Below, piece by piece: positions 55,671 through 64,000 of a stretch of DNA of 64,000 nucleotides. The notes under the pieces are model-generated. The model had not been told where the DNA came from. It saw only the letters and a list, made by a program, of their open reading frames with translations, and ran no database searches. Both the position numbers and the translations under genes were made by a program. The DNA lies in assembly GCF_003545885.1 (NCBI RefSeq), contig NZ_QHCT01000007.1, forward strand, positions 136,126-200,125, written 5' to 3'. Origin of the DNA: Leptospira stimsonii. GTDB lineage: Bacteria > Spirochaetota > Leptospiria > Leptospirales > Leptospiraceae. Positions within the stretch are counted from its first letter, which is position 1. Each line of letters opens with the position of its first letter.

Positions 55671-58010
55671 TTAACAAGGCAGTAAGATCGTAATTCGACT
55701 GCCTTGTCCGGGAGAGGAATCTAAGAGAACCTCACCGCCGTGTGCGACGGCGATTTTTCTAACAATGGACAATCCGAGTCCGGTTCCCTGAGGTTTTTTT
55801 GTTTGTATTAAAAATCCGTAAAATGCTTTTTTAAGATCATCGCTCAATCCCGGCCCGTCGTCTTTAAAAACGATATAAAGTGTTTCCGATTCTTTTTCGA
55901 TCCTTACCGAAAAGTTTCCGTTCTTTCCCAATGCATCTGCCGCGTTTTTTGCGATATTGAGGACCAATCTACGGATGCGTAGGGGATCCAATTTTACGCT
56001 CCCATCGGCGAAAATTTCAAAAGTTAGACGAATGCCTGTGCCTTCAAAAAAAAGGTCGAGATCTTCCCTCACGCCTTTGAAGTATTCGCCTATGTCTACG
56101 GATTTTAAATCCAGAATGATTCTTTTTTTAGAAAACTCTAATATGTCTAGGGAAAGATTGGCGAGGGCTTCCGTTTCTTTATTGGCTTGACTGATGCTTA
56201 TATCGGAAACCTCTTTTTCACTCTGATTCATATTTCTAAGAATTTTTTGGATGAGCATGACGTGGTGTCCGATGTCATGCGCGATTTCTGCGGAGAGTTC
56301 TCCGATTACCGCGAGTTTATCTCGGTCTTCTCTCAATAAATTCTGAATGGAAAGAGCCAGTGCGTATGCGATTCCTTGCACCCAGTCCATTTCGGAATCC
56401 AGGTTAAGAAACCCTTGAATTGGAAGATCTAAAACCACAAAATTCGTCTGATTACTCTGTACCGGAAGAAGAAGACGGTCGTTTAATATTGAAGGAGTTG
56501 ATAGGGAAGATAAATTTACATCGATTGTATCGTGTGAAAGAAAACCTGATACTTCAGTTACACGAAGATCATTTTCCGTATCGATTGAATACTGTTTCCA
56601 ATTCGATGAATTTTGTTCCGGAAGATAGATAAAGAGTTCCTGATTCTTTCGTATGTTCTTGGAAAGAATTTCAAGCGCGGTCTGCGTCGCTGAGGCGAAC
56701 GAAGAGGAAGACATGATATCCCTTGTGGAAGAAACGAGGGTTTTCATCTGGTGGGAAAGATTTTCAGATTTGTTAAGCGAAGTGGAGAATCGTCTGGAAA
56801 TCAAAATGGAATGCGAAGCGATCAGAAAAATTTGACCGTAAGGAATAAGATAAACGGAGTTGTTTACGCTATCCGTAAGAATGATGTCGTTTATCGTACA
56901 AAACATGACACCGATATATCCAATAAATAGAATCCAGACACCTTCATAGTTTTTCGTGATTCCATAAATGAGAAGAATCGCCCAGCACGGAATTACCGTT
57001 AAAAAGCAATACACTTGAGTAGGAAATAGTGTAAGTGTATACCATTGATTTGGGAGAATCAGAACAGATAGCGATGACACATAAATAGGAAAAGTGAGAT
57101 AAGAACCGTATTTTTCCCAAAAAAGGTTGGGTGAGAAGCGATAAAGGAACGCGTAAAGTACCGGCGCGGATAAATAAACGGAAATATATTCAAGTCGGTT
57201 TAATATTTCCCAGGAAAGATTCGGAAACAGCTGATGACCGAATCTTTCTCCCGTCGTCAGTGCGCGAATAAAGATCAGCGCACAATGAATTGAGAATAAG
57301 AGAGGGGTTGGATCCTTTCTTCGAAAGAGAAAAAACAAAAGATTATACACTGCCATAATTGCGGCGGAGATACATACCGTCAGGCTGACGCCATTCTTGC
57401 GTTGGTTTTCCTTTAGGATATCCTCAAGTTTACCGATTCGAATTGGATACCAATAACCTCCCCAACGGTTTTGAAAATTGGAAACGTGAAGAGTTAGATC
57501 CAGAATGTTCGAATTCGGAAGGGAGGCGATCTGAGGATTGTATTTTGCCGAGGAAGTCTCCTTAGTAAGTCCGAATGTGCCTGCACTCGCAATGAGTTGC
57601 CCGTTCGCATAAAGGTTGTAAGCTGTTCCTTCATCCGGTATGGAAAGTGCTACATTCTCGATTTCCGGAGGTAGTAATACTCTAAGTTCGTAAGTAGCAA
57701 ATCCATGGCTTTCTATTTTCTCGCCAAAAAAATCGAGTCCATTCCAGACAGAAGGAGAACTCTTTAGAATAAATCGATTTTTGTTATGCGACTCGGATTG
57801 ATTTCTATTTTGCGAAATCACTTGCTTCCAATAGAATTTCCATTCACCCGAAAGGTCCGTTATCCTGTGAGAGTTCCAATCCAGTTTTGTAAGATTCAGA
57901 ACTCCGTTCTCCGCTTTCGGCGCGTTATCATTGGATAAACCCAGGTAAGAGCAATGAGAGAGGTGGAAAAGAAAAAGAATCAAAAAAATAATGCGAAGAG
58001 ACTGTGACAT
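55671..58010 (-). CDS. 7TM-DISM sensor histidine kinase
   Basis: 779 residues. N-terminal signal or anchor (LRIIFLILFLFHLSHC), a jelly-roll DISM extracellular domain (about 35-190; DLSGEWKFYWKQ), seven membrane helices (about 205-400), then a GAF-like linker and a kinase core. The H box is GELSAEIAHDIGHHVMLIQKIL; ATPase boxes are VLNIAKNAADALGKNG, FKDDGPGLSD and GTGLGLSIVRKIAVAHGG. DISM receptors are thought to sense carbohydrate-like ligands. The NarL-type regulator at 54146 is the nearest possible partner. No strong ribosome site. Confidence 0.92.
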   Translation of the reverse strand: MSQSLRIIFLILFLFHLSHCSYLGLSNDNAPKAENGVLNLTKLDWNSHRITDLSGEWKFYWKQVISQNRNQSESHNKNRFILKSSPSVWNGLDFFGEKIESHGFATYELRVLLPPEIENVALSIPDEGTAYNLYANGQLIASAGTFGLTKETSSAKYNPQIASLPNSNILDLTLHVSNFQNRWGGYWYPIRIGKLEDILKENQRKNGVSLTVCISAAIMAVYNLLFFLFRRKDPTPLLFSIHCALIFIRALTTGERFGHQLFPNLSWEILNRLEYISVYLSAPVLYAFLYRFSPNLFWEKYGSYLTFPIYVSSLSVLILPNQWYTLTLFPTQVYCFLTVIPCWAILLIYGITKNYEGVWILFIGYIGVMFCTINDIILTDSVNNSVYLIPYGQIFLIASHSILISRRFSTSLNKSENLSHQMKTLVSSTRDIMSSSSFASATQTALEILSKNIRKNQELFIYLPEQNSSNWKQYSIDTENDLRVTEVSGFLSHDTIDVNLSSLSTPSILNDRLLLPVQSNQTNFVVLDLPIQGFLNLDSEMDWVQGIAYALALSIQNLLREDRDKLAVIGELSAEIAHDIGHHVMLIQKILRNMNQSEKEVSDISISQANKETEALANLSLDILEFSKKRIILDLKSVDIGEYFKGVREDLDLFFEGTGIRLTFEIFADGSVKLDPLRIRRLVLNIAKNAADALGKNGNFSVRIEKESETLYIVFKDDGPGLSDDLKKAFYGFLIQTKKPQGTGLGLSIVRKIAVAHGGEVLLDSSPGQGSRITILLPC

Positions 58011-58251
58011 CGGATTTCATCACAAAGAAAGCCGAATTTGTAGAAGCGGTCAATAGGAAAAGGGACGTCTGCACTTTAAAAAAGAATCAAAATTCTAAAT
58101 GAAAAAAAGAAAGTGAAGTGCCGATTGATAGGAAATAAAATATCGAAATAGAAGCATGGTTTCTGGCGAAGTCCGTGAGGATCATTAGAAGGAAAAATTC
58201 TTTTCACTTTCCTATTCGAAAGACTTTGTATTTGATGGCGAAAAACACCGA

Positions 58252-59550
58252 ATGAAATCATTAAAACTAAGTCCTTTAAAAATAATTCTTCTGATTCTAT
58301 CTTTAATCTCCTTGGTCGCAATTTTTGTGTTATACGAGCGACACGGTGACCTTTTCGGTCATCCAAGTTTTCGTTCTATTCTTCAAGGAGAATCGGAGGA
58401 AGAAGACGAAAAGTCGAAAGAATTTTTAGCATCTACGTGGTCTTCCGATATCGTCGCGATGACGGAGAATGTAAAACTCTATGACGAAATTCATCCTTTC
58501 CTTTATACTTTGGAAGGAGGAAGGAGTAATACGGGAAATATAAAATCGGTATGGAATCCGAAAGCGCAAGAGTTTTACATTTGGGCTCTAAAGAAAATTT
58601 CGCCGAAGACAAAAATCATACCTACGATTTTTCGATGGGAAAATGATTTTGAAAAAATTTCCGATGCAATCGGCTTAAACGGAAATACGAAGATTCGCGA
58701 CTATCATATCGAACAAATTCTGAAGGAAATCGATAAATACGACTACGATGGAATCGACATCGATTACGAAGGGATGACATGTGAAAAAAAAGAAAGCTTT
58801 GAAGCATTCTTAACATTACTTTCGGGAGCATTAAAGAAAAAGAATAAACTATTGTCGGTTGCAATTCATCCAAAAACTTTAGCGGAAGAAACAACGAAGT
58901 ACGATTGTAAAGGTCTTAAAAACCCGATCTCCGTCGATTTTTACGAAGCTTATCGCGGGCAATTGACGCACGATTACGAGTTTCTTGGAAAAGTCGCAGA
59001 TAAAGTGAAGATTATGGCTTATGAACTTCATCCGAGAAAGAACGCCTTCCCCGGTCCCGGACCACAGGCGCCATCCTGGTGGATTGAAAAAATATTAGAA
59101 TATTCTACTAAAAGAATACCTAAAGAAAAACTTTACATGGCGATACCGACATACGGATACGACTGGCCTTTGAATTGTGATATCCCCTCCAAGGCTGTTT
59201 TTTATTCGAGAGCGCAGTTTATTAAGAAGAACTGGCATCCTCGAGAAGAAGAGCCGACCGACGTTCTAAAAATTTATAAGGAGTTGAGGAAGTCGGGTGA
59301 TTGGATGTATTTAAGGCCTTATCTCTATAGACACGAAGGGCACGTTTATGACGACCCGTCTCTTTGGTACACGTTAGGCGGTTGTGATAGGGTCGCTTTT
59401 TATATGAATCGAAGATCTTTTGAAACAAAGATGAATCTCCTCAGAAAGTTTAAGATTCGCGGATTTTCATTTTGGCAACTGATCCAAGACAATGATCCGG
59501 AAATTCATTCTTATCTGAAAGAAATGATCAAAGCCTCAGAGAAGAATTAG
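58252..59550 (+). CDS. Glycoside hydrolase family 18 protein
   Basis: 432 residues. N-terminal anchor helix ([20 protein letters not shown]), then a GH18 TIM barrel with the complete DxxDxDxE motif at Asp166-Gly-Ile-Asp169-Ile-Asp171-Tyr-Glu173 (Glu173 is the acid/base). VKIMAYELH and SFWQL fit the later strands. GH18 enzymes cut chitin, N-glycans or, in the YaaH/SleL branch, peptidoglycan; the latter seems likelier for a spirochaete without spores or chitin use. It probably faces the periplasm. Confidence 0.9.
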   Translation: MKSLKLSPLKIILLILSLISLVAIFVLYERHGDLFGHPSFRSILQGESEEEDEKSKEFLASTWSSDIVAMTENVKLYDEIHPFLYTLEGGRSNTGNIKSVWNPKAQEFYIWALKKISPKTKIIPTIFRWENDFEKISDAIGLNGNTKIRDYHIEQILKEIDKYDYDGIDIDYEGMTCEKKESFEAFLTLLSGALKKKNKLLSVAIHPKTLAEETTKYDCKGLKNPISVDFYEAYRGQLTHDYEFLGKVADKVKIMAYELHPRKNAFPGPGPQAPSWWIEKILEYSTKRIPKEKLYMAIPTYGYDWPLNCDIPSKAVFYSRAQFIKKNWHPREEEPTDVLKIYKELRKSGDWMYLRPYLYRHEGHVYDDPSLWYTLGGCDRVAFYMNRRSFETKMNLLRKFKIRGFSFWQLIQDNDPEIHSYLKEMIKASEKN

Positions 59551-59628
59551 AAGTTTAGATTTTTCATCCTTTCCGAACTCCACCGGCGTCGTCCGAATTT
59601 CGACAAATTTTCTGTAAAATTTCAAAAA

Positions 59629-59672
59629 GCCCCCACCCTCATCGGGTGGAGGAGGCGGGCTTCGTGGGACTT
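59629..59672. repeat. GC-rich palindromic element, copy 3 (inverted)
   Basis: GCCCCCACCCTCAT faces GGGTGGAGGAGGCGGGC: the inverted form of the element at 36305. It lies between the convergent GH18 and acyl-CoA dehydrogenase genes. A GTAGGAACTCCTA copy follows at 59734-59746. Confidence 0.6.
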
Positions 59673-59733
59673 TTGTGAATTTCTCTCTAACACGAATAAT
59701 CTCGTTTTTCAAGCGGAATTTACGGTGTTTTTT

Positions 59734-59746
59734 GTAGGAACTCCTA
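59734..59746 (+). repeat. GTAGGAACTCCTA motif
   Basis: Near-complete palindromic copy of the dispersed motif, flanked by T and A runs. Confidence 0.6.
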
Positions 59747-59795
59747 TAAAAACGAAAACGGCAAAACGCTGACAGCGGTAAAGTTTAACAGTATA

Positions 59796-60965
59796 TTATG
59801 ATTTCATAATACTTCCTGCGATGATAAGTTTCTGGATCTCGCTCGTTCCTCCGCCGATTTCACCGAGGCGGACGTCACGATAGAGTCTAGAAACCTTGTA
59901 TTCCTCCATGAAGCCGGCTCCTCCGTGGATTTGAACCGCAAGATTTGTGACTTCTCTTGCGGAAGTCGTAGCGAATAATTTGCAGGATGCGCATTTTCCA
60001 GAGAGATGCATATTCCCTTTTCCTAATTTATCCGCTTCTTCCATTTCCCAAGCCACGTTGTATGTAAACCAACGAGACGCTTCCAGTTTTGTGTAAATTT
60101 CCGCTAAAAGATTTCCGACTGATTGATGTTGTGCGATCGGTTTTCCGAAACTCCTTCTTGTGGAAGAAAATGATTTCGATTCTTCTAGACAAGATTCCAT
60201 CAGTCCGATCGACCAGGCGGCGAGAGAAAGTCGTTCCATGTTGAATGTCTGCATCGTCTGACGAAACCCTTTTCCGAGAGTTCCCAGAATGTCTTCGGTG
60301 GAGACTTCTACGTCTTCGAAAAAGAGAGCTCCCGTTTGAGACGCTTTGAGCCCGAGTTTCTCCATCGGAGCCGATCTCTGAACTCCTTTCGAATTCAGAT
60401 CCACAAAAAAATGAGTCAGACCTTTTTCTTTTCCATTGAGATCTTGTACTCGAGAAAGGACGAGGCAATAATCGGCGATTGGAGAGTTTGTGATATATGT
60501 CTTCTGACCGGAAATTTGATAGACTCCTTTGGAAATTTCTTTCGCAACCGTTTTAATCGCAGAAACATCGGAGCCTGAATCGGGTTCGGTGATCCCTAAG
60601 GATCCGATCTTTGTTCCTTGATTGATTTCAGGTAGATACTTTTTCTTCTGTTCTTCTTTTCCAAAATGATGAATGGGTAAACCAAAGAGTCCCCCGGACG
60701 CGCCTACTGAAAAAAAAGTGGAACCGCAAGCCTTACCTAATGCTTGCATGGAAAGCAAAGAGCGAAACGTTCCGGCGTTTTGACCTCCGTATTCTTCTTC
60801 GTGAGGTAATCCTATATAACCGATCTGAGCGAGTTTATGAAAGTGTGATCTTGGGATTTCTTTTTTTCTGTCCGCTTCCTCGGCATAAGGTTCGATTTCT
60901 TTTTTGCAGAAATCGGAGAATAAATTAATGAACATTTGTTCATCTTCTGAAAATGTAAAGTTCAT
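59796..60965 (-). CDS. Acyl-CoA dehydrogenase
   Basis: 389 residues from the ATG at 60965, with GGAGG 5 nt upstream. FAD enzyme of beta-oxidation or branched-chain catabolism: GSLGITEPDSGSDVSAIKTVA (FAD/substrate signature 1), QIHGGAGFMEEYKVSRLYRDVRLGEIGGGTSEIQKLIIA (signature 2). The base Glu is in the LGEIGGGT loop region, as in short/branched-chain enzymes. Leptospira live on long-chain fatty acids, so this fits central carbon supply. Monocistronic. Confidence 0.94.
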   Translation of the reverse strand: MNFTFSEDEQMFINLFSDFCKKEIEPYAEEADRKKEIPRSHFHKLAQIGYIGLPHEEEYGGQNAGTFRSLLSMQALGKACGSTFFSVGASGGLFGLPIHHFGKEEQKKKYLPEINQGTKIGSLGITEPDSGSDVSAIKTVAKEISKGVYQISGQKTYITNSPIADYCLVLSRVQDLNGKEKGLTHFFVDLNSKGVQRSAPMEKLGLKASQTGALFFEDVEVSTEDILGTLGKGFRQTMQTFNMERLSLAAWSIGLMESCLEESKSFSSTRRSFGKPIAQHQSVGNLLAEIYTKLEASRWFTYNVAWEMEEADKLGKGNMHLSGKCASCKLFATTSAREVTNLAVQIHGGAGFMEEYKVSRLYRDVRLGEIGGGTSEIQKLIIAGSIMKS

Positions 60966-61471
60966 GAAGCCTCCACAAAGCTGATGCGAATATTCTCTTC
61001 TTTCTTTTTTTGGCAATGGATTTTAAACGGCTCGCTAAAGAAAATTGAGCATTCCTGCTGAGGTCTTTGCCAATTTTTTTTAGAAAGGGAATGGATACTT
61101 CTAATTTGTTTCTTGGATCTCTATTTTATTTTGAATTCCTTTGAAGATGATTTTTATCCGCGAATATTTTTGCGCGTAATCGAATTCTGAGTTTTGAAGC
61201 AAAGAGAAATCCTCTGAATTCGTAATCCCGAGTAATTACATTCAAGAAATTAAAATTTAATTATTCTGAATGTGGTTTTAGAATGTTGAACTGTTTGTGA
61301 ATCGGTATTAGGCTTTTTGTTTCTTTTGAGAAAAGAATAGTATAAAAATGGAATGTGTTTTTGTGATCCTGAGATTTTGGAGTGTAGATGAAAAGGGGAT
61401 GTTTCCGGATTCACGAAAGAAGAATGGTAGCGGAAATATTCCGTAAAGGAACCGAGAAAAACGCGAGGAGG
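60966..61471. other. Gene-free region
   Basis: About 500 bp of AT-rich sequence with no supported gene; a minor CGGAA-ATA-TTCCG palindrome lies at 61431-61443. Confidence 0.45.
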
Positions 61472-61861
61472 TTATTTTCGATTTCGGATTTTTCTTCCGT
61501 AAAGCCAACCGGCTAAGAGAAGGGGAAAACCGATCCAGGATGCAAGTGTGGATAACGTATCGGAATGGTTTGCGCTGATGCCCGGCACCTGGAACGCTAA
61601 TCCAGCAAGCAATAAGATGACGTGAAGTTCTGCATATTTTGAATTTTGGACGAAAGTGTAATTTCCCAAGCCCGAACCAGTGAGAAACGCAAGTACCCCA
61701 AAGGTGATTCCTATTCTTCCGAAAAGAAGAGAAAGTTCTTCGGAGTTCTGAAAAGTCCAGAAGGGAAGGGGGACAAAAATTCTTAAGGACAAAAGTAGAA
61801 TCGAAAGGATTCCTAAATACGAATGAAGCTTGAGTCTCTGCTTAACTTTGAGAGAAAACAA
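61472..61861 (-). CDS. Small four-helix membrane protein of unknown function
   Basis: 129 residues with four hydrophobic helices (HSYLGILSILLLSLRIFVPLPF; LSLLFGRIGITFGVLAFLTGSGLG; YAELHVILLLAGLAFQVPGI; TLASWIGFPLLLAGWLYG) and a basic C-terminus. No family recognised. The start is TTG at 61861, with AAGG a few bases upstream, 6 bp after the permease stop; the two are probably co-transcribed. Confidence 0.75.
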   Translation of the reverse strand: MFSLKVKQRLKLHSYLGILSILLLSLRIFVPLPFWTFQNSEELSLLFGRIGITFGVLAFLTGSGLGNYTFVQNSKYAELHVILLLAGLAFQVPGISANHSDTLSTLASWIGFPLLLAGWLYGRKIRNRK

Positions 61862-61867
61862 GGGGCC

Positions 61868-63319
61868 TTAGGATTCTCCACTCGCAATAGGAACGGGTTC
61901 GTTTTCCGGAAGTAGACTTGTCGCCATGATTTCCGGAGAATCTGCGTCCAGAGGTATCGCGATTGGATGAGAAGAATTTTTTGTCATCTTAAAATAATAA
62001 TACATCGGGACGGAAAGGAGTGTGAAAGTGATTCCCCAGAACGCTTCCGTAGGTTTGTTCCAGACCAGAGTAGCGATGATAACAATATTCGAAAAGATAT
62101 AGAGATACGTTGTATAAGGATATCCTGGAATTCTAAACTTTAACTTGTAATGTCTTTTTTCAAAAAGGATCGGAGTGTAAGCGGTGATTGTCGCAAGGAG
62201 AAGTGTGGAACAAGTGATGAGGTAGAGGAGACTTTCGATCTCCTTTACAAAACAAAACAAGCACGCATAGACGCACTGAAAGGCGAGGGAAGTGTAAGGA
62301 CTTTTGTGTTTCGAATGAAGCTTTGCCATGCTCGGAAAGAAAAATCCGTCTCTTGCCATAGCAAAGTAGATTCTTGAACCTCCGATGATGTAAGCGGAAA
62401 TGGATCCTAAAAATGCCCAGCAGATAAATGCCGTGATGAAGATCGTCGCTTTGGGTCCGAAAAGTGCGGAAGATGCGGTGATTCCTATCTTATCTCCTGA
62501 AAGTTCCGAGATGGATCCGGAGCTCAAGAAAAGAAAATTCATAAGAATATAGAGAACGGTGACTAACGCACAAGAATAGAGAACCGCTTTATAGATATTT
62601 CGATCCGGGTCTTTTACTTCTTCGGCGACGTAAGTGATCATATTCCATCCGAGATAAGAATATGTGACAGGAATCACTCCGGCAAGAAGCAGTTCCATTC
62701 CACTTAAACTGGAAGGAAGAAAATCGAAGGATTGGAATCGGGAAGTATCATAGTTCCCGATCGTAAATCCGAGGATGACGAACGAAACGAGTCCTAAAAT
62801 TTTCACCCCTGTGAAAAGATTTTGAATTCTGGATGCCGTCGAAATTCCAAAAAAATTAATAATCGTAAAAAGGAGAATCGCTCCCATTGCCAGCATTTGC
62901 GCCGTTCCGATTGAAATCGTAAGCCCGAGAAAAGGGAATTCGAAAAAGTAGATGTCCCAAGTTGGATTGATAAGCGAAAAGAATGATTTAGAAAATGCTA
63001 ATGCGGAAAGGGAAATGGATGCTGAAAAGTTGATCGAAAGAGAAAGCCATCCACTTGCAAATGCGACTATCGGAGAATATGCCTCTTTGAGATAAACATA
63101 ATCTCCTCCCGCGTAGGGAAAGAGTGAAGCCGATTTTGCGTAGGACATCGCTCCCGCCACTGCGAGAAAACCTCCTAAAATCCACGCGAGGAGGACGAGA
63201 TTTGGATTCGGGACCGTATGAAGAATATATCCTGTCGTAATAAAAATTCCCGGTCCAACCATGGAGCTGAACATAAGGGAAATAGAATCGAATAGATTGA
63301 GGGATCTCTTGAGTTGCAT
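61868..63319 (-). CDS. APC-family amino acid permease
   Basis: 483 residues from the ATG at 63319, with about 12 membrane helices. [27 protein letters not shown] carries the APC helix-1 GxG-type break; [22 protein letters not shown] and [25 protein letters not shown] are typical of the LAT/APC branch. Imports or exchanges amino acids; substrate unknown. The frame stays open upstream to a TTG at 63424, but those codons read a GGACGGAACTCC repeat (giving DGTPHS), so the shorter start is preferred. Confidence 0.9.
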   Translation of the reverse strand: MQLKRSLNLFDSISLMFSSMVGPGIFITTGYILHTVPNPNLVLLAWILGGFLAVAGAMSYAKSASLFPYAGGDYVYLKEAYSPIVAFASGWLSLSINFSASISLSALAFSKSFFSLINPTWDIYFFEFPFLGLTISIGTAQMLAMGAILLFTIINFFGISTASRIQNLFTGVKILGLVSFVILGFTIGNYDTSRFQSFDFLPSSLSGMELLLAGVIPVTYSYLGWNMITYVAEEVKDPDRNIYKAVLYSCALVTVLYILMNFLFLSSGSISELSGDKIGITASSALFGPKATIFITAFICWAFLGSISAYIIGGSRIYFAMARDGFFFPSMAKLHSKHKSPYTSLAFQCVYACLFCFVKEIESLLYLITCSTLLLATITAYTPILFEKRHYKLKFRIPGYPYTTYLYIFSNIVIIATLVWNKPTEAFWGITFTLLSVPMYYYFKMTKNSSHPIAIPLDADSPEIMATSLLPENEPVPIASGES

Positions 63320-64000
63320 CGATTCTGACAGAATGGAGGTCTCGTTTTCGCAAACAAGGATTTTTCCTTTTGGAGTTTTTTGATTCTCCAGTGAAAGAAT
63401 GGAAGAGTGCGGAGTTCCGTCCAAGATACGTATCGATTGAGTTTTCGTTTTTGTAAGAATTCTTTGTGGAACAGATCTTTTTTAGAGTTCGGAGCCCTTT
63501 CGTAAAGCCGCAGCTGGTCTTCCGTCCAAATGTTCTTTGCGAAAAGGTTCTATCATTTCCAAGAAAAAAAATACCGATTAGAATCGCCTTCCTTTCGGTT
63601 CCATGTGCATTCTTTGGTATACACGGCCGGTCTTCCGTCCACTCCCTCCATTAGAAAATTATGTCTTAAAGACTCAAAAGACCTCATTCCTCAAAAAGCA
63701 GACCTCTGCTAAGAAAAAGAGCGAATAAAAAAAATGAAAGAATCCGCTAATCTTGAACCTACCATTTCCTTAAGTGGACAATCTCGAATCCAGGAGACAT
63801 AATCTGCATATAATAACTCCGTAGAAGAAACTGGGAAACCGGAAGAATTTTTATAAATTCTATTTGACTAGGCAGAAGGGATTTATACTTTGGTCCATAC
63901 GGCTGTTTCAGAAATGAGACAGCACCAAGCGCTCAACTGACTTGCTTCTTTTTTTCGTTTGCGAGTAATTGCAGACCAGATAAGAGAATCGGGAGTGGGA
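63320..64000. other. Gene-free right edge
   Basis: No supported gene to the end of the window. It holds three copies of the GGAC-GGAACTCC family (63411-63422, 63516-63527, 63629-63640), the last two as the GGTCTTCCGTCC variant. Confidence 0.5.
63411..63640 (-). repeat. Three GGACGGAACTCC-family motifs
   Basis: GGAGTTCCGTCC at 63411-63422, GGTCTTCCGTCC at 63516-63527 and 63629-63640. The last carries the same CGGCC lead-in as the copy at 44393. Confidence 0.6.

Noticed and set aside
63880..63960. tRNA-like or small RNA stem at the right edge (GCTGTTTCAGAAATGAGACAGC)
   Set aside because: Only a short stem; no cloverleaf, anticodon arm or CCA pattern could be built.

Overview
The window is chromosomal DNA from a spirochaete, almost certainly a Leptospira species. 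The signs are a full F-type ATP synthase operon, an mreBCD-mrdA-rodA shape operon, many TTG starts with good Shine-Dalgarno sequences, spirochaete-style lipoprotein signals, abundant two-component and 7TM-DISM signalling, and intergenic DNA full of short dispersed palindromes. The bases look richer in G+C than I would expect for L. interrogans, so another member of the genus is likely. That is a judgement by eye, and I make no species call. I saw no rRNA, tRNA, CRISPR array, prophage or transposase gene.

Layout. 0.4-5 kb: CorA-type Mg transporter, a TetR regulator paired with an aldolase-like protein, signal peptidase I and an AtpZ-like membrane protein. 5-13.4 kb: a TPR-like lipoprotein, an AtpI-like membrane protein and atpBEFHAGDC. 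13.5-22.1 kb: a co-directional group made of an SLBB-domain protein, a very acidic 1087-residue protein with about 17 copies of an LSxxELxxLL motif, a dual-GAF protein with a decayed GGDEF-like C-terminus, and an MBOAT plus SGNH acyl-transfer pair. 22.2-26.3 kb (minus strand): an AlkD-like protein, a broken membrane-protein gene, a DUF1361 protein and Ppx/GppA. 26.5-32.7 kb: mreB, mreC, mreD, PBP2, RodA, then a hicBA-like toxin-antitoxin pair. 33-45.4 kb: housekeeping and conserved genes (QueD-like, acetoacetyl-CoA synthetase, periplasmic binding protein, lytic transglycosylase, metallo-beta-lactamase-fold lipoprotein, SDR with a divergent TetR, metal-dependent hydrolase). 46-49.3 kb: a receiver-ATPase hybrid, leucyl aminopeptidase and Bcp peroxiredoxin. 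49.3-51.4 kb: an accessory island in which vapBC sits between two related arrays of 57-bp repeats. 51.4-64 kb: LysR with an isochorismatase-fold lipoprotein, a NarL-type regulator, a lipoprotein, a 7TM-DISM histidine kinase, a GH18 protein, an acyl-CoA dehydrogenase and an APC permease.

How the genes work together. The ATP synthase supplies energy and its c subunit looks proton-type. The mre/mrd operon runs lateral wall synthesis, with lytic transglycosylase and GH18 proteins as possible wall remodellers. Signalling genes are scattered among metabolic ones, and two enzyme genes (SDR; isochorismatase-like) each share an intergenic region with a divergent regulator and have clear palindromic operator candidates.

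Most interesting items: the multivalent LSxxELxxLL protein, whose motif resembles the CheY-binding FliM peptide; vapBC bracketed by paralogous 57-bp repeat arrays; three TGAC-N5-GTCA sites spaced exactly 21 bp apart; a 75-bp hairpin-rich tandem repeat that begins inside the end of a QueD-like gene; and several families of dispersed palindromic motifs.
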